Part shown: positions 6,349 to 14,681 of the stretch, one piece after another
Numbering within the stretch: position 1 is the stretch's first letter
How the letters are laid out: the number at the start of each line of letters is the position of its first letter
DNA from: Fredricksoniimonas sp964643325
GTDB lineage: Bacteria > Omnitrophota > Gorgyraeia > Zapsychrales > Fredricksoniimonadaceae
Assembly (NCBI GenBank): GCA_964643325.1
Contig: CAZXSE010000017.1
Location: 1 to 19,283 of the forward strand
DNA length: 19,283 bases
Reading direction: 5' to 3'
Made by a program: the position numbers and the translations under genes
The notes under the pieces: generated by a model
Told to the model about the DNA's origin: nothing
What the model saw: only the letters and a program-made list of their open reading frames with translations
The model's database searches: none

Positions 6349-7920
6349 TTGCAACGCATTTTTATTTACGACACAACATTGCGCGACGGGTCCCAGGCCG
6401 AGGGGGTTTCGTTCACCGTTAACGACAAGGTGAAGATCGCCCGCAAGCTTGATGAGGCGGGCGTTCATTATGTCGAGGGCGGGTGGCCGGGGTCTAACCC
6501 AAAGGATAAAGAATTCTTTGCGTTGATGAAGAAGGCGCCTTTAAAGCACGCGAAGCTCGCGGCGTTCTCCTCGACGAGGCGCAAGGGCATGAAGGCCGCC
6601 AGGGACCCGAACTACAAGGAACTTGTCAGTGCCGCCACGCCGGTGGTTTGCATCTTCGGCAAGACCTGGGCGCTTCACGTGACGGACGTCCTGAAAACAA
6701 CGCTTGAGGACAACCTGGAGATCATCCGGGATTCCGTTTCATTCCTGAAGAAAAAAAAGAAGGAAGTGGTTTACGACGCGGAACATTTCTTTGATGGATA
6801 CAAGGATAATCCCGCGTACGCGCTTAAGACCCTCAAGGCGGCCGCGGATGCAGGCGCGGATATCCTGGTCTTGTGCGACACCAACGGCGGCACGCTGCCC
6901 GAGGAGGTGGCGGGGATCATTACCGAGGTTCGCGAAGCGGTTGCGACACCGCTCGGGATCCATACCCACAATGACATGGATCTTGCTGTTGCCAATTCGC
7001 TGGCGGCTGTTGAGGCGGGCTGCGTTCAGGTGCAGGGGACTTTCTGCGGGTTCGGCGAACGCTGCGGCAATGCCGACCTTACGACCGTTATCGGCATTCT
7101 TTCTTCCAAGCTGGGATACAGAACGATCCCCGAGAACAAGCTTAAGGGAATGAAGGATGCTGCGTATTACATCAGCGAGATCGCCAACCTGCCGATCGCG
7201 GACAGCCATCCGTTCGTCGGGCATTCGGCTTTTGCGCATAAGGCCGGTGTTCATATCGACGCGATCCTTAAGAACGCGAAAGCGTACGAGCATATGGCAC
7301 CGGAAACATTTGGGAACCATCGCAGGTTCATTACATCTGAACTTGCCGGCAAGATGCCTTTTGTGCTCAAGGCCCGGCAGATGGATGTGATGATGGACAA
7401 GTCGTCCGACGAGGCCAAAGCCATGCTCAAGGCCCTCCAGGAAAAAGAATTGATGGGGTACAAGTTCGAGGGAGCGGACGCGTCGTTTGAGCTGTTCGTG
7501 AAGAAGTTCCTCGGAAAATACAAACCATTCTTCAAGTTGACGGGTTTTGGCGTTCATACCGAGAAGCGCGCGGATGACAAGACGGCCCTGGCGACCGCTG
7601 TGGTGAACATCGAGGTCAAAGGTGTCCCGCAGAAAAGTTCGTCCAGCAGCGTTGGCCCTGTCGGCGCCCTTGATTCCGCGCTGCGCCAGGCCCTGACCGG
7701 GTTCTATCCGTCGCTCAAGAACATGCACCTGACCGATTATAAAGTGCGCGTCCTTGATACCAGGGACGGGACAGCGGCCAAGGTCCGCGTCCTTATCGAG
7801 TCCCAGGATGAGCACGGGTCCTGGACCACGGTCGGCGTTCACGAGAATATCATCGAAGCCAGCTGGGAAGCTCTGGTGGATAGCGTGGAGTACAAGCTTT
7901 TGAAGGACTGCAGGAAATAA
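6349..7920 (+). CDS. cimA: (R)-citramalate synthase
   Basis: This enzyme condenses pyruvate and acetyl-CoA to (R)-citramalate, opening a route to 2-oxobutyrate and isoleucine that bypasses threonine deaminase. At 523 residues it is the usual CimA length and longer in its C-terminal part than homocitrate synthases. The TIM-barrel domain starts at once with IYDTTLRDGSQAEG (6-19), carries VLCDTNGGTLPEEV near 177-190, the metal-binding HTHND at 205-209, and GTFCGFGERCGNADL near 228-242. A LeuA-type regulatory dimerisation domain follows from about 400 (SSSSVGPVGALDSALRQAL). The start is TTG at 6349, preceded by GGAGAAAGG at 6332-6340; no ATG is suitably placed. An A8 run at 6751-6758 encodes a lysine cluster. 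Isopropylmalate synthase and homocitrate synthase are less likely, because the N-terminal VSFTVNDKVKIARKLDE segment fits CimA. Confidence 0.93.
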   Translation: MQRIFIYDTTLRDGSQAEGVSFTVNDKVKIARKLDEAGVHYVEGGWPGSNPKDKEFFALMKKAPLKHAKLAAFSSTRRKGMKAARDPNYKELVSAATPVVCIFGKTWALHVTDVLKTTLEDNLEIIRDSVSFLKKKKKEVVYDAEHFFDGYKDNPAYALKTLKAAADAGADILVLCDTNGGTLPEEVAGIITEVREAVATPLGIHTHNDMDLAVANSLAAVEAGCVQVQGTFCGFGERCGNADLTTVIGILSSKLGYRTIPENKLKGMKDAAYYISEIANLPIADSHPFVGHSAFAHKAGVHIDAILKNAKAYEHMAPETFGNHRRFITSELAGKMPFVLKARQMDVMMDKSSDEAKAMLKALQEKELMGYKFEGADASFELFVKKFLGKYKPFFKLTGFGVHTEKRADDKTALATAVVNIEVKGVPQKSSSSSVGPVGALDSALRQALTGFYPSLKNMHLTDYKVRVLDTRDGTAAKVRVLIESQDEHGSWTTVGVHENIIEASWEALVDSVEYKLLKDCRK

Positions 7921-7929
7921 CATCAGCTT

Positions 7930-10560
7930 ATGGCAGAGCTCGCCCCGCGTTACATACCGCATGATGTGGAGAAAAAGCGCCTTAAGTTCTGGGACGCGAA
8001 GAAGCCTTTCCATGCCGTTGCCTCCCGCAGCAAGAAAGGGCCGTATACCGTTGTGATCCCGCCGCCGAACGTGACAGGCGTGCTTCACATGGGCCACGCC
8101 CTGAACAATACATTGCAGGACATTGTTATCCGTTACAAGCGCATGCAGGGGTTTGACGCCTTGTGGATGCCGGGCACTGACCACGCGGGCATCGCGACCC
8201 AGAATGTCGTCGAGAAGCAATTGGCCAAGGAAGGCACGACCCGCGAGGCGCTCGGCCGCGAACAATTCATGGAGCGCCTGTGGGACTGGAAGCGCCATCA
8301 CGGGGATACGATCATCAGTCAGCTCCATCAGTTGGGGAGCTCCTGCGACTGGGACCGGATGCGTTTTACCATGGATGAAGGGTATTCCGGGGCGGTACGC
8401 GAGGTTTTTGTTGCCCTCTATGAACGGGGGCTTATCTATCAGGGGTCGTATATCATCAACTGGTGCCCGCGCTGCCAGACAGCCCTGGCCGACGAGGAGG
8501 CCGAGCATAAAGATGCCAACGGCAGCCTTTGGCACATCAGGTATCCGTTCAAGGATGATCCCTCACGGTCCGTTGTTGTTGCAACGACCCGGCCTGAGAC
8601 CATGCTTGGCGATACAGCTGTGGCGGTGAATCCCAAAGATGAGCGCTATACAGGCCTGATCGGGCAGACGATCGTCCTGCCGTTGATCGGGCGTGAAATA
8701 AAGATCATTGCCGATGATTTTGTGGACCGCGAGTTCGGGTCCGGAGCGGTCAAGGTGACGCCCGCGCATGATCCCAATGACTTTGCCATGGGGCGCCGGC
8801 ACAACCTTGAGTTCGTGAGCATTATGAATCCCGACGGCACCATGAACCGCAATGCCGGGGCTTTTGAAGGGCTTGACCGCTCTGAGGCGCGCAAACGCAT
8901 CGTTAAAGAACTTGAAGAACAGGGGCTTCTGGTCAAGGTCGATGCCCACGCGCACGCCCTGCGCCACTGTTATCGCTGCGCAACGATCGTTGAGCCGTAC
9001 CTTTCCAAGCAATGGTTCGTAAAGATGAAGCCGTTGGCGGACAAAGCTCTTGAGGCTTTTCGCGCCGGTCAGCCGCGCATCCAGCCGAAACGCTGGGAAA
9101 AGGTCTATGAGAACTGGCTTCTTGAGATCCGCGACTGGTGTATTTCCCGCCAGATATGGTGGGGGCATCGCATTCCCGTGTGGTACGACGATCAGGGGAA
9201 TCTTTTTGTCGCCCGCAGCGAACAAGACGCCCTGGCACAGGCAAAACTTAAGAATGGTAAAGATGTCCCTTTGAGACAGGACCCGGATGTCCTTGATACA
9301 TGGTTCTCGTCATGGTTATGGCCGTTCGCCACACTGGGTTGGCCAAAAACGAACAAAGACCTGGAATACTTTTACCCGACGGCGTCGCTCTTTACGGCGC
9401 CCGAGATCATTTTCTTCTGGGTCGCGCGCATGGTAATGGCTGGCATTGAGTTCACGGGTAAGGCCCCGTTCAATGATGTCATCCTGCACGGCACGGTGCG
9501 TGATGCCAAGGGGCGCAAGATGTCCAAGTCCCTCGGCAATGCCATTGACCCGCTGGAGGTCATCAAGGAATACGGGGCGGATGCCTTGCGTTTTAGCATG
9601 ATCCTCAATTCCGGGCAGGACATTTATATTTCAAAGGACAAGTTCGAGATCGGCCGCAATTTTGCGAACAAATTATGGAACGCGTCGCGCTTCGTGATGA
9701 TGAATGTAAAGCCCGAGGCCCGTGTCACCAGTTTTGAGGATATTGATACGGCTGCGCTTGACCCTGCGTCCCGCTGGATCATGGCCCGTTACCAGAAGGC
9801 TCTTCTGGAAGTCACGGCGGCGATCGAGCAATTCAGGTATTCTGAGGCGGAGAATGTCCTTTATGAGTTCTTCTGGGCCGGGTATTGCGACTGGTACCTT
9901 GAGCTGATCAAGGGGCAGCTTGACGATATCAACACGCAAAAGGCCGCGTATTGCGTTCTCGCGAACACACTAAAAATACTTCATCCATTCGTTCCTTTCG
10001 TGACAGAAGAGCTGTACTCTTATCTTACGGGCAAAGAGACGCTGTTGACGCTCGAGCCGTGGCCGTCAGTGATGAAGGGGGCTGGCGACGACGGAGCTGA
10101 TATTGAGGTCCTGATCGCCCTTGTGACCGTGGCGCGCAATATCAGGGCGCAGTGGAACATCAAGCCTAACGATCCTGTGGAGTGCGTGATCGTGGCGCCT
10201 GATGCCTCCGCGGCGCGCGTGAAGGCCAATGAGGCTGTTCTTGGCCGCCTGGCGCGCGTGTCAGCAATACGGTATGCCGCGTCAGCACAGGGCTTGAAGA
10301 ATTCGGCCACAGGCATCACGGGCGATATCAAGATGTTCATCCCGCTCGGCGCTCTTGTTGATGTGGCCAAAGAAAAGGCGCGCATCACCGAAGAGATCGG
10401 GAAGATGAGGAAGGCGGCGGACGCGATCGAAGGTCGCCTGAACAATGAAGGCTTTACAAGCAAGGCGCCGGCTGATGTTATTGATAAGGAACGCCAGCGC
10501 ATGGATGAGCTGAAGATCAGGGCCGCGGAGTTCGCGAAGACCCTGGAATGTCTTATATAA
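7930..10560 (+). CDS. valS: Valyl-tRNA synthetase
   Basis: This class I synthetase attaches valine to tRNA-Val in the cytoplasm; 876 residues is a normal ValS length. The HIGH motif is HMGH (53-56) inside PPPNVTGVLHMGHALNNTLQD, which is ValS-like. The editing domain carries ATTRPETMLGDTAVAVNP from about 218. A zinc-type knuckle WCPRCQTALAD begins at 178. The KMSKS motif is exact at 530-534 (GRKMSKSLGN). An anticodon-binding domain follows, and then the C-terminal coiled coil characteristic of ValS (about 810-876, AKEKARITEEIGKMRKAADAI). It starts 9 bases after cimA; the best ribosome-binding candidate, AGGA, is about 15 bases upstream of the ATG, so initiation may depend on coupling. No T-box leader can fit in this gap. 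Confidence 0.98.
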   Translation: MAELAPRYIPHDVEKKRLKFWDAKKPFHAVASRSKKGPYTVVIPPPNVTGVLHMGHALNNTLQDIVIRYKRMQGFDALWMPGTDHAGIATQNVVEKQLAKEGTTREALGREQFMERLWDWKRHHGDTIISQLHQLGSSCDWDRMRFTMDEGYSGAVREVFVALYERGLIYQGSYIINWCPRCQTALADEEAEHKDANGSLWHIRYPFKDDPSRSVVVATTRPETMLGDTAVAVNPKDERYTGLIGQTIVLPLIGREIKIIADDFVDREFGSGAVKVTPAHDPNDFAMGRRHNLEFVSIMNPDGTMNRNAGAFEGLDRSEARKRIVKELEEQGLLVKVDAHAHALRHCYRCATIVEPYLSKQWFVKMKPLADKALEAFRAGQPRIQPKRWEKVYENWLLEIRDWCISRQIWWGHRIPVWYDDQGNLFVARSEQDALAQAKLKNGKDVPLRQDPDVLDTWFSSWLWPFATLGWPKTNKDLEYFYPTASLFTAPEIIFFWVARMVMAGIEFTGKAPFNDVILHGTVRDAKGRKMSKSLGNAIDPLEVIKEYGADALRFSMILNSGQDIYISKDKFEIGRNFANKLWNASRFVMMNVKPEARVTSFEDIDTAALDPASRWIMARYQKALLEVTAAIEQFRYSEAENVLYEFFWAGYCDWYLELIKGQLDDINTQKAAYCVLANTLKILHPFVPFVTEELYSYLTGKETLLTLEPWPSVMKGAGDDGADIEVLIALVTVARNIRAQWNIKPNDPVECVIVAPDASAARVKANEAVLGRLARVSAIRYAASAQGLKNSATGITGDIKMFIPLGALVDVAKEKARITEEIGKMRKAADAIEGRLNNEGFTSKAPADVIDKERQRMDELKIRAAEFAKTLECLI

Positions 10561-10580
10561 CTTCTAACAGGAGGATGTTT

Positions 10581-10880
10581 ATGAGAATGATACCCGTGGC
10601 CCTTTTCTTGATGGCAGCGGCCTGTTGGTCAACGCAGGGCAATGCGCAGGTCTACGACGGCGCGCATGAGACCATCACAGCTCCTGTGGACGTGACCATC
10701 TATCAGCATAATATCGAAGCCGCGGCGATCTCGTATCCGGGGGATGCCGATAAGAAGATCCCGCAGGTCGTGCGTTACGAGGGAATGACCAAGCCCATGG
10801 ACGCGCTGAACGAGGCCACGATGAACCCTGGCATAAGAGTTGTCCCGGCCGATCCGGTCCCTCTTGACAAGATAGATTAA
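10581..10880 (+). CDS. Small secreted protein of unknown function
   Basis: This is a 99-residue protein I do not recognise. The ATG at 10581 has a perfect AGGAGG (10569-10574) at 6-base spacing, the best ribosome-binding site in the window; upstream in-frame ATGs at 10548 and 10575 lie before or over it and are rejected. Residues 1-22 form a signal peptide: MRM, a hydrophobic core PVALFLMAAACW, then QGNA with likely cleavage between A22 and Q23. A cysteine at 15 after LMAAA resembles a weak lipobox without the usual Leu at -3, so a lipoprotein is possible but less likely. The mature 77 residues contain no cysteine, are acidic and proline-containing, and have no repeat or known motif (DVTIYQHNIEAAAISYPGDADKK is a possible beta-rich segment). 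It sits between valS and tex. Confidence 0.75.
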   Translation: MRMIPVALFLMAAACWSTQGNAQVYDGAHETITAPVDVTIYQHNIEAAAISYPGDADKKIPQVVRYEGMTKPMDALNEATMNPGIRVVPADPVPLDKID

Positions 10881-10891
10881 GACCCGCCTCG

Positions 10892-13027
10892 ATGGATCTT
10901 TTACACATCCGCAAGGCCGCCGGCGAACTCGGCCTCAAGATCGAACAGGTCGAAGCCGTTGTTTCCCTTCTTGAAGGCGGCGCGACCATCCCGTTCATTG
11001 CCCGTTATCGTAAAGAAGCCACCGGCACTCTCGATGAGGTGTCGGTAACGGCTATTCGTGACCGCATCAAACAACTCGACGAGCTCGACAAGCGGCGGGC
11101 AGTTGTCCTGGCGTCCATCGACAAGCAAGGCAAACTTACTCCTGAATTAAAAGAGCGTATTGAAAAAACCGAGGCTCTTGCCGAGCTGGAGGATCTCTAC
11201 CTTCCATACAAACCCAAACGCCGCACGCGCGGTATGATCGCCCGGGAAAAGGGGCTTGAGCCTTTAGCGCTTGATATCTTTAAGCAAGAACCTTCGTTCG
11301 TTCCGGGGCGGGAGGCGTTGAAGTTCGTTGACGCTGAGAAAGAGCTCGGCGGCGTTGATCTTGTCCTTGCCGGCGCGCGCGATATCATTGCCGAATGGAT
11401 CAATGAGGATGCTGATGCCAGGGCAGAGGTGCGCGGCCTTTTCTTGAAGAAGGGTGTTTTTCAGTCAAAGGTCATCAGAGGTAAAGAGCTCGAGGGGGAG
11501 AAGTTCAAGGATTATTTTGCCTGGGAGGAGCCCGTGGCTTCGGCGCCGTCACACCGCGTCCTGGCCGCGCGCCGCGGCGAGAAAGAAATGTTCCTGTTGT
11601 TGCGGATCCTTGCCCCTGAAGCCGAGGTCCTGGAGCTCTTGAAAAGAAGATTTGTCAAAGGCAACGGTTCTTTGAGCGCGGGGCAGGTTGAATTGTCCGT
11701 CGAGGAAAGTTACAAGCGCCTGATGGCGCCGTCCATCGAGAATGAGGTGCGTCTTATCACCAAGGAAAAAGCCGACGATGAGGCGATCAGGACCTTTGCG
11801 GGTAATTTGAAACAACTTTTAATGGAAGCTCCTCTGGGGCCCCGCATGGTCATGGCCGTTGATCCTGGTATCCGTACGGGCTGCAAGATCGCGTGCCTTG
11901 ACCCCCAGGGCAAGCTTCTCGAGCACCAGACCATCTATCTCCAGCAAGGCCAGGCCAGGGGGCAGGAAGCGGCGGAAACAGTGAAGTTCCTTTGCAAGAA
12001 ACATCATATTGAGGTCGTGGCCATCGGTAACGGCACGGCATCGCGCGAGACAGAAGGTTTTATCCGTTCGCTGGGATTGAAGGATGTCAAAGTGGCCATG
12101 GTCAATGAAAGCGGCGCTTCTTATTATTCCGCTTCTGAAGTTGCCCGACGGGAATTCCCGGACCTTGATGTGTCGGTGCGTGGCGCCGTTTCCATTGGCC
12201 GGCGCCTGCAGGACCCGCTGGCCGAACTGGTCAAACTTGATCCTAAGAACATCGGGGTCGGCCAGTATCAGCATGATGTGGATCAGCCCAAACTTAAGGA
12301 TGCGCTTGACGACGTGACCATCAGCTGCGTCAACCAGGTCGGTGTTGATATCAATACGGCCAGCCGCGAACTTTTGATGTATGTTTCCGGCGTTGGCCCG
12401 GCGCTGGCGCAGGGCATTGTTGAATACCGCAACCAGCACGGTGCTTTCAAGTCGCGCCATGATATTGGCAATGTGCCGCGCTTCAGCGCGAAAGCATTCG
12501 AGCAGGCCGCCGGGTTCATGCGGGTTATCGGCGGGGAGAACCCGCTGGACGGGAGTGCGGTGCACCCGGAAAGTTACGGTGTTGTGGAAAAGATGGCGCG
12601 CGACGCGGGATGCGCCGTTCGCGAACTGATCGCGGCCGAGAAGCTGCGCCAGGGCATTGACCTGAAGAAATATGTGACAGAGAAAGTTGGCATGCCGACC
12701 CTGCGCGATATCATGCATGAGCTGGCCCGCCCCGGACGCGACCCGCGGGCAGTGTTCGAGTTCGTTCATTTTAAGGACGGTGTTAACGCCATTGAAGACC
12801 TGAAGCCGGGAATGGTGCTGCCTGGCGTGGTGACCAACATCATTGATTTTGGATGTTTTGTGGATATCGGCGTTCATCAGGACGGGCTTGTTCATATCAG
12901 TGAGCTGGCAGAGCGGTTCGTGCGTCACCCTTCCGACATTGTGAAGCTGCACCAGAAGGTCACGGTCAGGGTCAAGGATGTTGACCTGGGGCGCAAGCGG
13001 ATCGCCCTTTCGATGAAAACCAAATAA
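10892..13027 (+). CDS. tex: Tex-family RNA-binding transcription accessory protein
   Basis: The protein has 711 residues. The order matches Tex: an N-terminal helical region (VVSLLEGGATIPFIARYRKEATGTLDE at about 24-50 is nearly invariant in the family), a YqgF-like RNase H fold domain from about 317 (MAVDPGIRTGCKIACLD, D324), tandem helix-hairpin-helix motifs (NTASRELLMYVSGVGPALAQ and HDIGNVPRF), and a C-terminal S1 domain from about 640 (GMVLPGVVTNIIDFGCFVDIG to RIALSMK). Tex binds nucleic acid and has been linked to transcription and toxin expression in other bacteria; its exact role is poorly defined. The start lies 11 bases after the small secreted gene with no clear Shine-Dalgarno, suggesting coupled translation. 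Length and domain set are complete. Confidence 0.96.
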   Translation: MDLLHIRKAAGELGLKIEQVEAVVSLLEGGATIPFIARYRKEATGTLDEVSVTAIRDRIKQLDELDKRRAVVLASIDKQGKLTPELKERIEKTEALAELEDLYLPYKPKRRTRGMIAREKGLEPLALDIFKQEPSFVPGREALKFVDAEKELGGVDLVLAGARDIIAEWINEDADARAEVRGLFLKKGVFQSKVIRGKELEGEKFKDYFAWEEPVASAPSHRVLAARRGEKEMFLLLRILAPEAEVLELLKRRFVKGNGSLSAGQVELSVEESYKRLMAPSIENEVRLITKEKADDEAIRTFAGNLKQLLMEAPLGPRMVMAVDPGIRTGCKIACLDPQGKLLEHQTIYLQQGQARGQEAAETVKFLCKKHHIEVVAIGNGTASRETEGFIRSLGLKDVKVAMVNESGASYYSASEVARREFPDLDVSVRGAVSIGRRLQDPLAELVKLDPKNIGVGQYQHDVDQPKLKDALDDVTISCVNQVGVDINTASRELLMYVSGVGPALAQGIVEYRNQHGAFKSRHDIGNVPRFSAKAFEQAAGFMRVIGGENPLDGSAVHPESYGVVEKMARDAGCAVRELIAAEKLRQGIDLKKYVTEKVGMPTLRDIMHELARPGRDPRAVFEFVHFKDGVNAIEDLKPGMVLPGVVTNIIDFGCFVDIGVHQDGLVHISELAERFVRHPSDIVKLHQKVTVRVKDVDLGRKRIALSMKTK

Positions 13028-13038
13028 CCCTTGAAAAT

Positions 13039-13074
13039 AACCTCTAACTAACGAGAATTAAATTGGAGGTTTTT
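13039..13074 (+). promoter_or_regulatory. Hairpin sequestering the dnaX ribosome-binding site, followed by a T run
   Basis: AACCTCTAA (13039-13047) can pair with TTGGAGGTT (13063-13071) in a 9-bp stem with one T-G wobble and a 15-base loop. The 3' arm contains the GGAGG Shine-Dalgarno of dnaX and runs into TTTTT. The structure could weakly terminate tex transcripts or control dnaX translation; sequence alone does not decide. Confidence 0.4.
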
Positions 13075-13082
13075 GTTCCCTT

Positions 13083-14681
13083 ATGTCTTATCTAGTCCTT
13101 GCGCGTAAATACCGTCCCAAAACATTCGACGAGGTCGTCGGCCAGGATCATATTGTCGACGCCCTGAAGAACGCTATTGCCTCTAATAAGGTCGCTCACG
13201 CGTTCCTTTTTAGCGGTCCCCGCGGCGTAGGGAAGACCACCTGCGCCCGCATCCTTGCCAAAGAGATCAATAAAACAAAACCCTGCGAGGCAGGATTGCT
13301 GGAGTTCGACGGGGGTGATCTGGATGTCATCGAGATCGACGGGGCATCCAATCGCGGCATTGATGAAGCCCGCGCCATTCGCGACAACGTCATGTTCATG
13401 TCCATGTCGGGCGGATACAAGTTCTATATCATCGACGAAGTCCATATGCTCACGGAGCCGGCTTTTAACGCGCTGTTAAAGACGCTGGAAGAGCCGCCCG
13501 AACATGTGAAGTTCATTTTTGCCACGACCGATCCCGAGAAGGTCCCGACCACGATCCGTTCGCGCTGCCAGCATTTCAATTTTAAGCGATTGTCCATGGA
13601 TGTGATCAAGGCGCAGCTCAAGTCTATTTGCGCCGCCGAGAAGCTGTCGGTAGATGATGAGGCGCTTTTTGCCATTGCCCGCGCGGCGCAGGGCGGGATG
13701 CGTGATGCGCTGGGGATCCTGGATCAGCTTGCGGCGGGCACTGACAAGGTGAATGTGGATGATGCCAACGCCCTTCTGGGGCTTATTGATGTGAAGTACA
13801 TCTTTGACCTTGCAGGCGCGTTGATCCGCAAGGATACCGCGGCGGCCATGACCGGGATCGAGACAGTGATCGCGGCAGGCAAGGATGATGCGCGCCTGCT
13901 GAAAGATATGGTCGAGCATTTCAGGCATTTGATGATGATGAGGATCGATCCTGAAAAGCTTCAGCCGCTGATCGATTACCCCGTCTATTACCGCAAGCAA
14001 CTTTTGGAGCAGGCCAACAGTTTGTCTCTTGGGGACATCCTTAAGGTCATGGATATCCTTATCGGGGCCAAAGACACGGAGCGCCTGACAGATGCGCCGC
14101 GGCTGGCCCTGGAGCTGGCGCTGGCGCGTTCTGCGGTGGTCTTGGGGCATGGGGACACGCCGGTCCCGCCAATGCCTTCGCGTCCGGCTCCTGCCGCCAA
14201 ACCGTTGACGCCACCGTTACAGCGTCCGCTGCCTTCTGCATCTGCGGCGCCGTCTGGAAATGTCAAACGCGAGCCTGGGCCGGCCGCTCCTGCGGCAGCT
14301 GTTTCTGCGGCGACCGCGGTGCTGGCAAAAGCGCTTTCCATGGAAGAGGTTTGTTCCCAGTGGCATGACATGACCTCGTCGGTGCAGGAAAGCCGGACAT
14401 ATCTGGGAGCCTGTCTTTTGGAAGGCAAGCCAGTATCGGTCAAGGGGCAGGCGCTGACCATCGCGTTCCCTGAGAGCTGCGCGTACCAGAAAGAATGCCT
14501 GGAAGAGACTGAGGCGGGGCGCATTGTGGCTGAGGCTTTCTCAAAGATTCTGGGGCGGGATATTGCCGTTACTTTCGTGATCGAGAAAGGCGTTGCGCGC
14601 GACCCGTCCGGGGCCCTGCAGAGCGCTCTTGAGGAGTTTGACGGCGAGGTTGTTAACGAATGGCATAACGAGGGAAAATGA
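13083..14681 (+). CDS. dnaX: DNA polymerase III subunit gamma/tau, zinc-module variant
   Basis: This is the AAA+ clamp-loader subunit that loads the sliding clamp at replication forks. In the 532 residues the N-terminus YLVLARKYRPKTFDEVVGQ is diagnostic. Walker A is GPRGVGKTT (45-53), Walker B is IIDEVH (116-121), the SRC motif with the arginine finger is 160-162, and sensor 2 is GGMRDAL (204-210). A Pro/Ala-rich linker (about 359-415) leads to a C-terminal domain that may bind the polymerase alpha subunit. The odd point is residues 62-82: the usual four-cysteine zinc module between Walker A and DVIEIDGASNRG is shortened and keeps only C68. I saw no A-AAA-AAG slippery site, so a gamma form by E. 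coli-style frameshifting is not supported. GGAGG at 13065-13069 lies 13 bases before the ATG. The stop overlaps recR as ATGA; ybaB, common between them, is absent. Confidence 0.96.
   Translation: MSYLVLARKYRPKTFDEVVGQDHIVDALKNAIASNKVAHAFLFSGPRGVGKTTCARILAKEINKTKPCEAGLLEFDGGDLDVIEIDGASNRGIDEARAIRDNVMFMSMSGGYKFYIIDEVHMLTEPAFNALLKTLEEPPEHVKFIFATTDPEKVPTTIRSRCQHFNFKRLSMDVIKAQLKSICAAEKLSVDDEALFAIARAAQGGMRDALGILDQLAAGTDKVNVDDANALLGLIDVKYIFDLAGALIRKDTAAAMTGIETVIAAGKDDARLLKDMVEHFRHLMMMRIDPEKLQPLIDYPVYYRKQLLEQANSLSLGDILKVMDILIGAKDTERLTDAPRLALELALARSAVVLGHGDTPVPPMPSRPAPAAKPLTPPLQRPLPSASAAPSGNVKREPGPAAPAAAVSAATAVLAKALSMEEVCSQWHDMTSSVQESRTYLGACLLEGKPVSVKGQALTIAFPESCAYQKECLEETEAGRIVAEAFSKILGRDIAVTFVIEKGVARDPSGALQSALEEFDGEVVNEWHNEGK

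Noticed and set aside
6739..8535. A 598-codon open frame on the minus strand.
   Set aside because: It lies antisense to cimA and valS, both with clear family motifs, and its translation has low-complexity R/H/L-rich composition with no recognisable domain. It is a shadow of GC-biased third positions.
13083..14681. A programmed frameshift in dnaX giving a short gamma form.
   Set aside because: I found no A-AAA-AAG type slippery heptamer followed by a hairpin in the gene.
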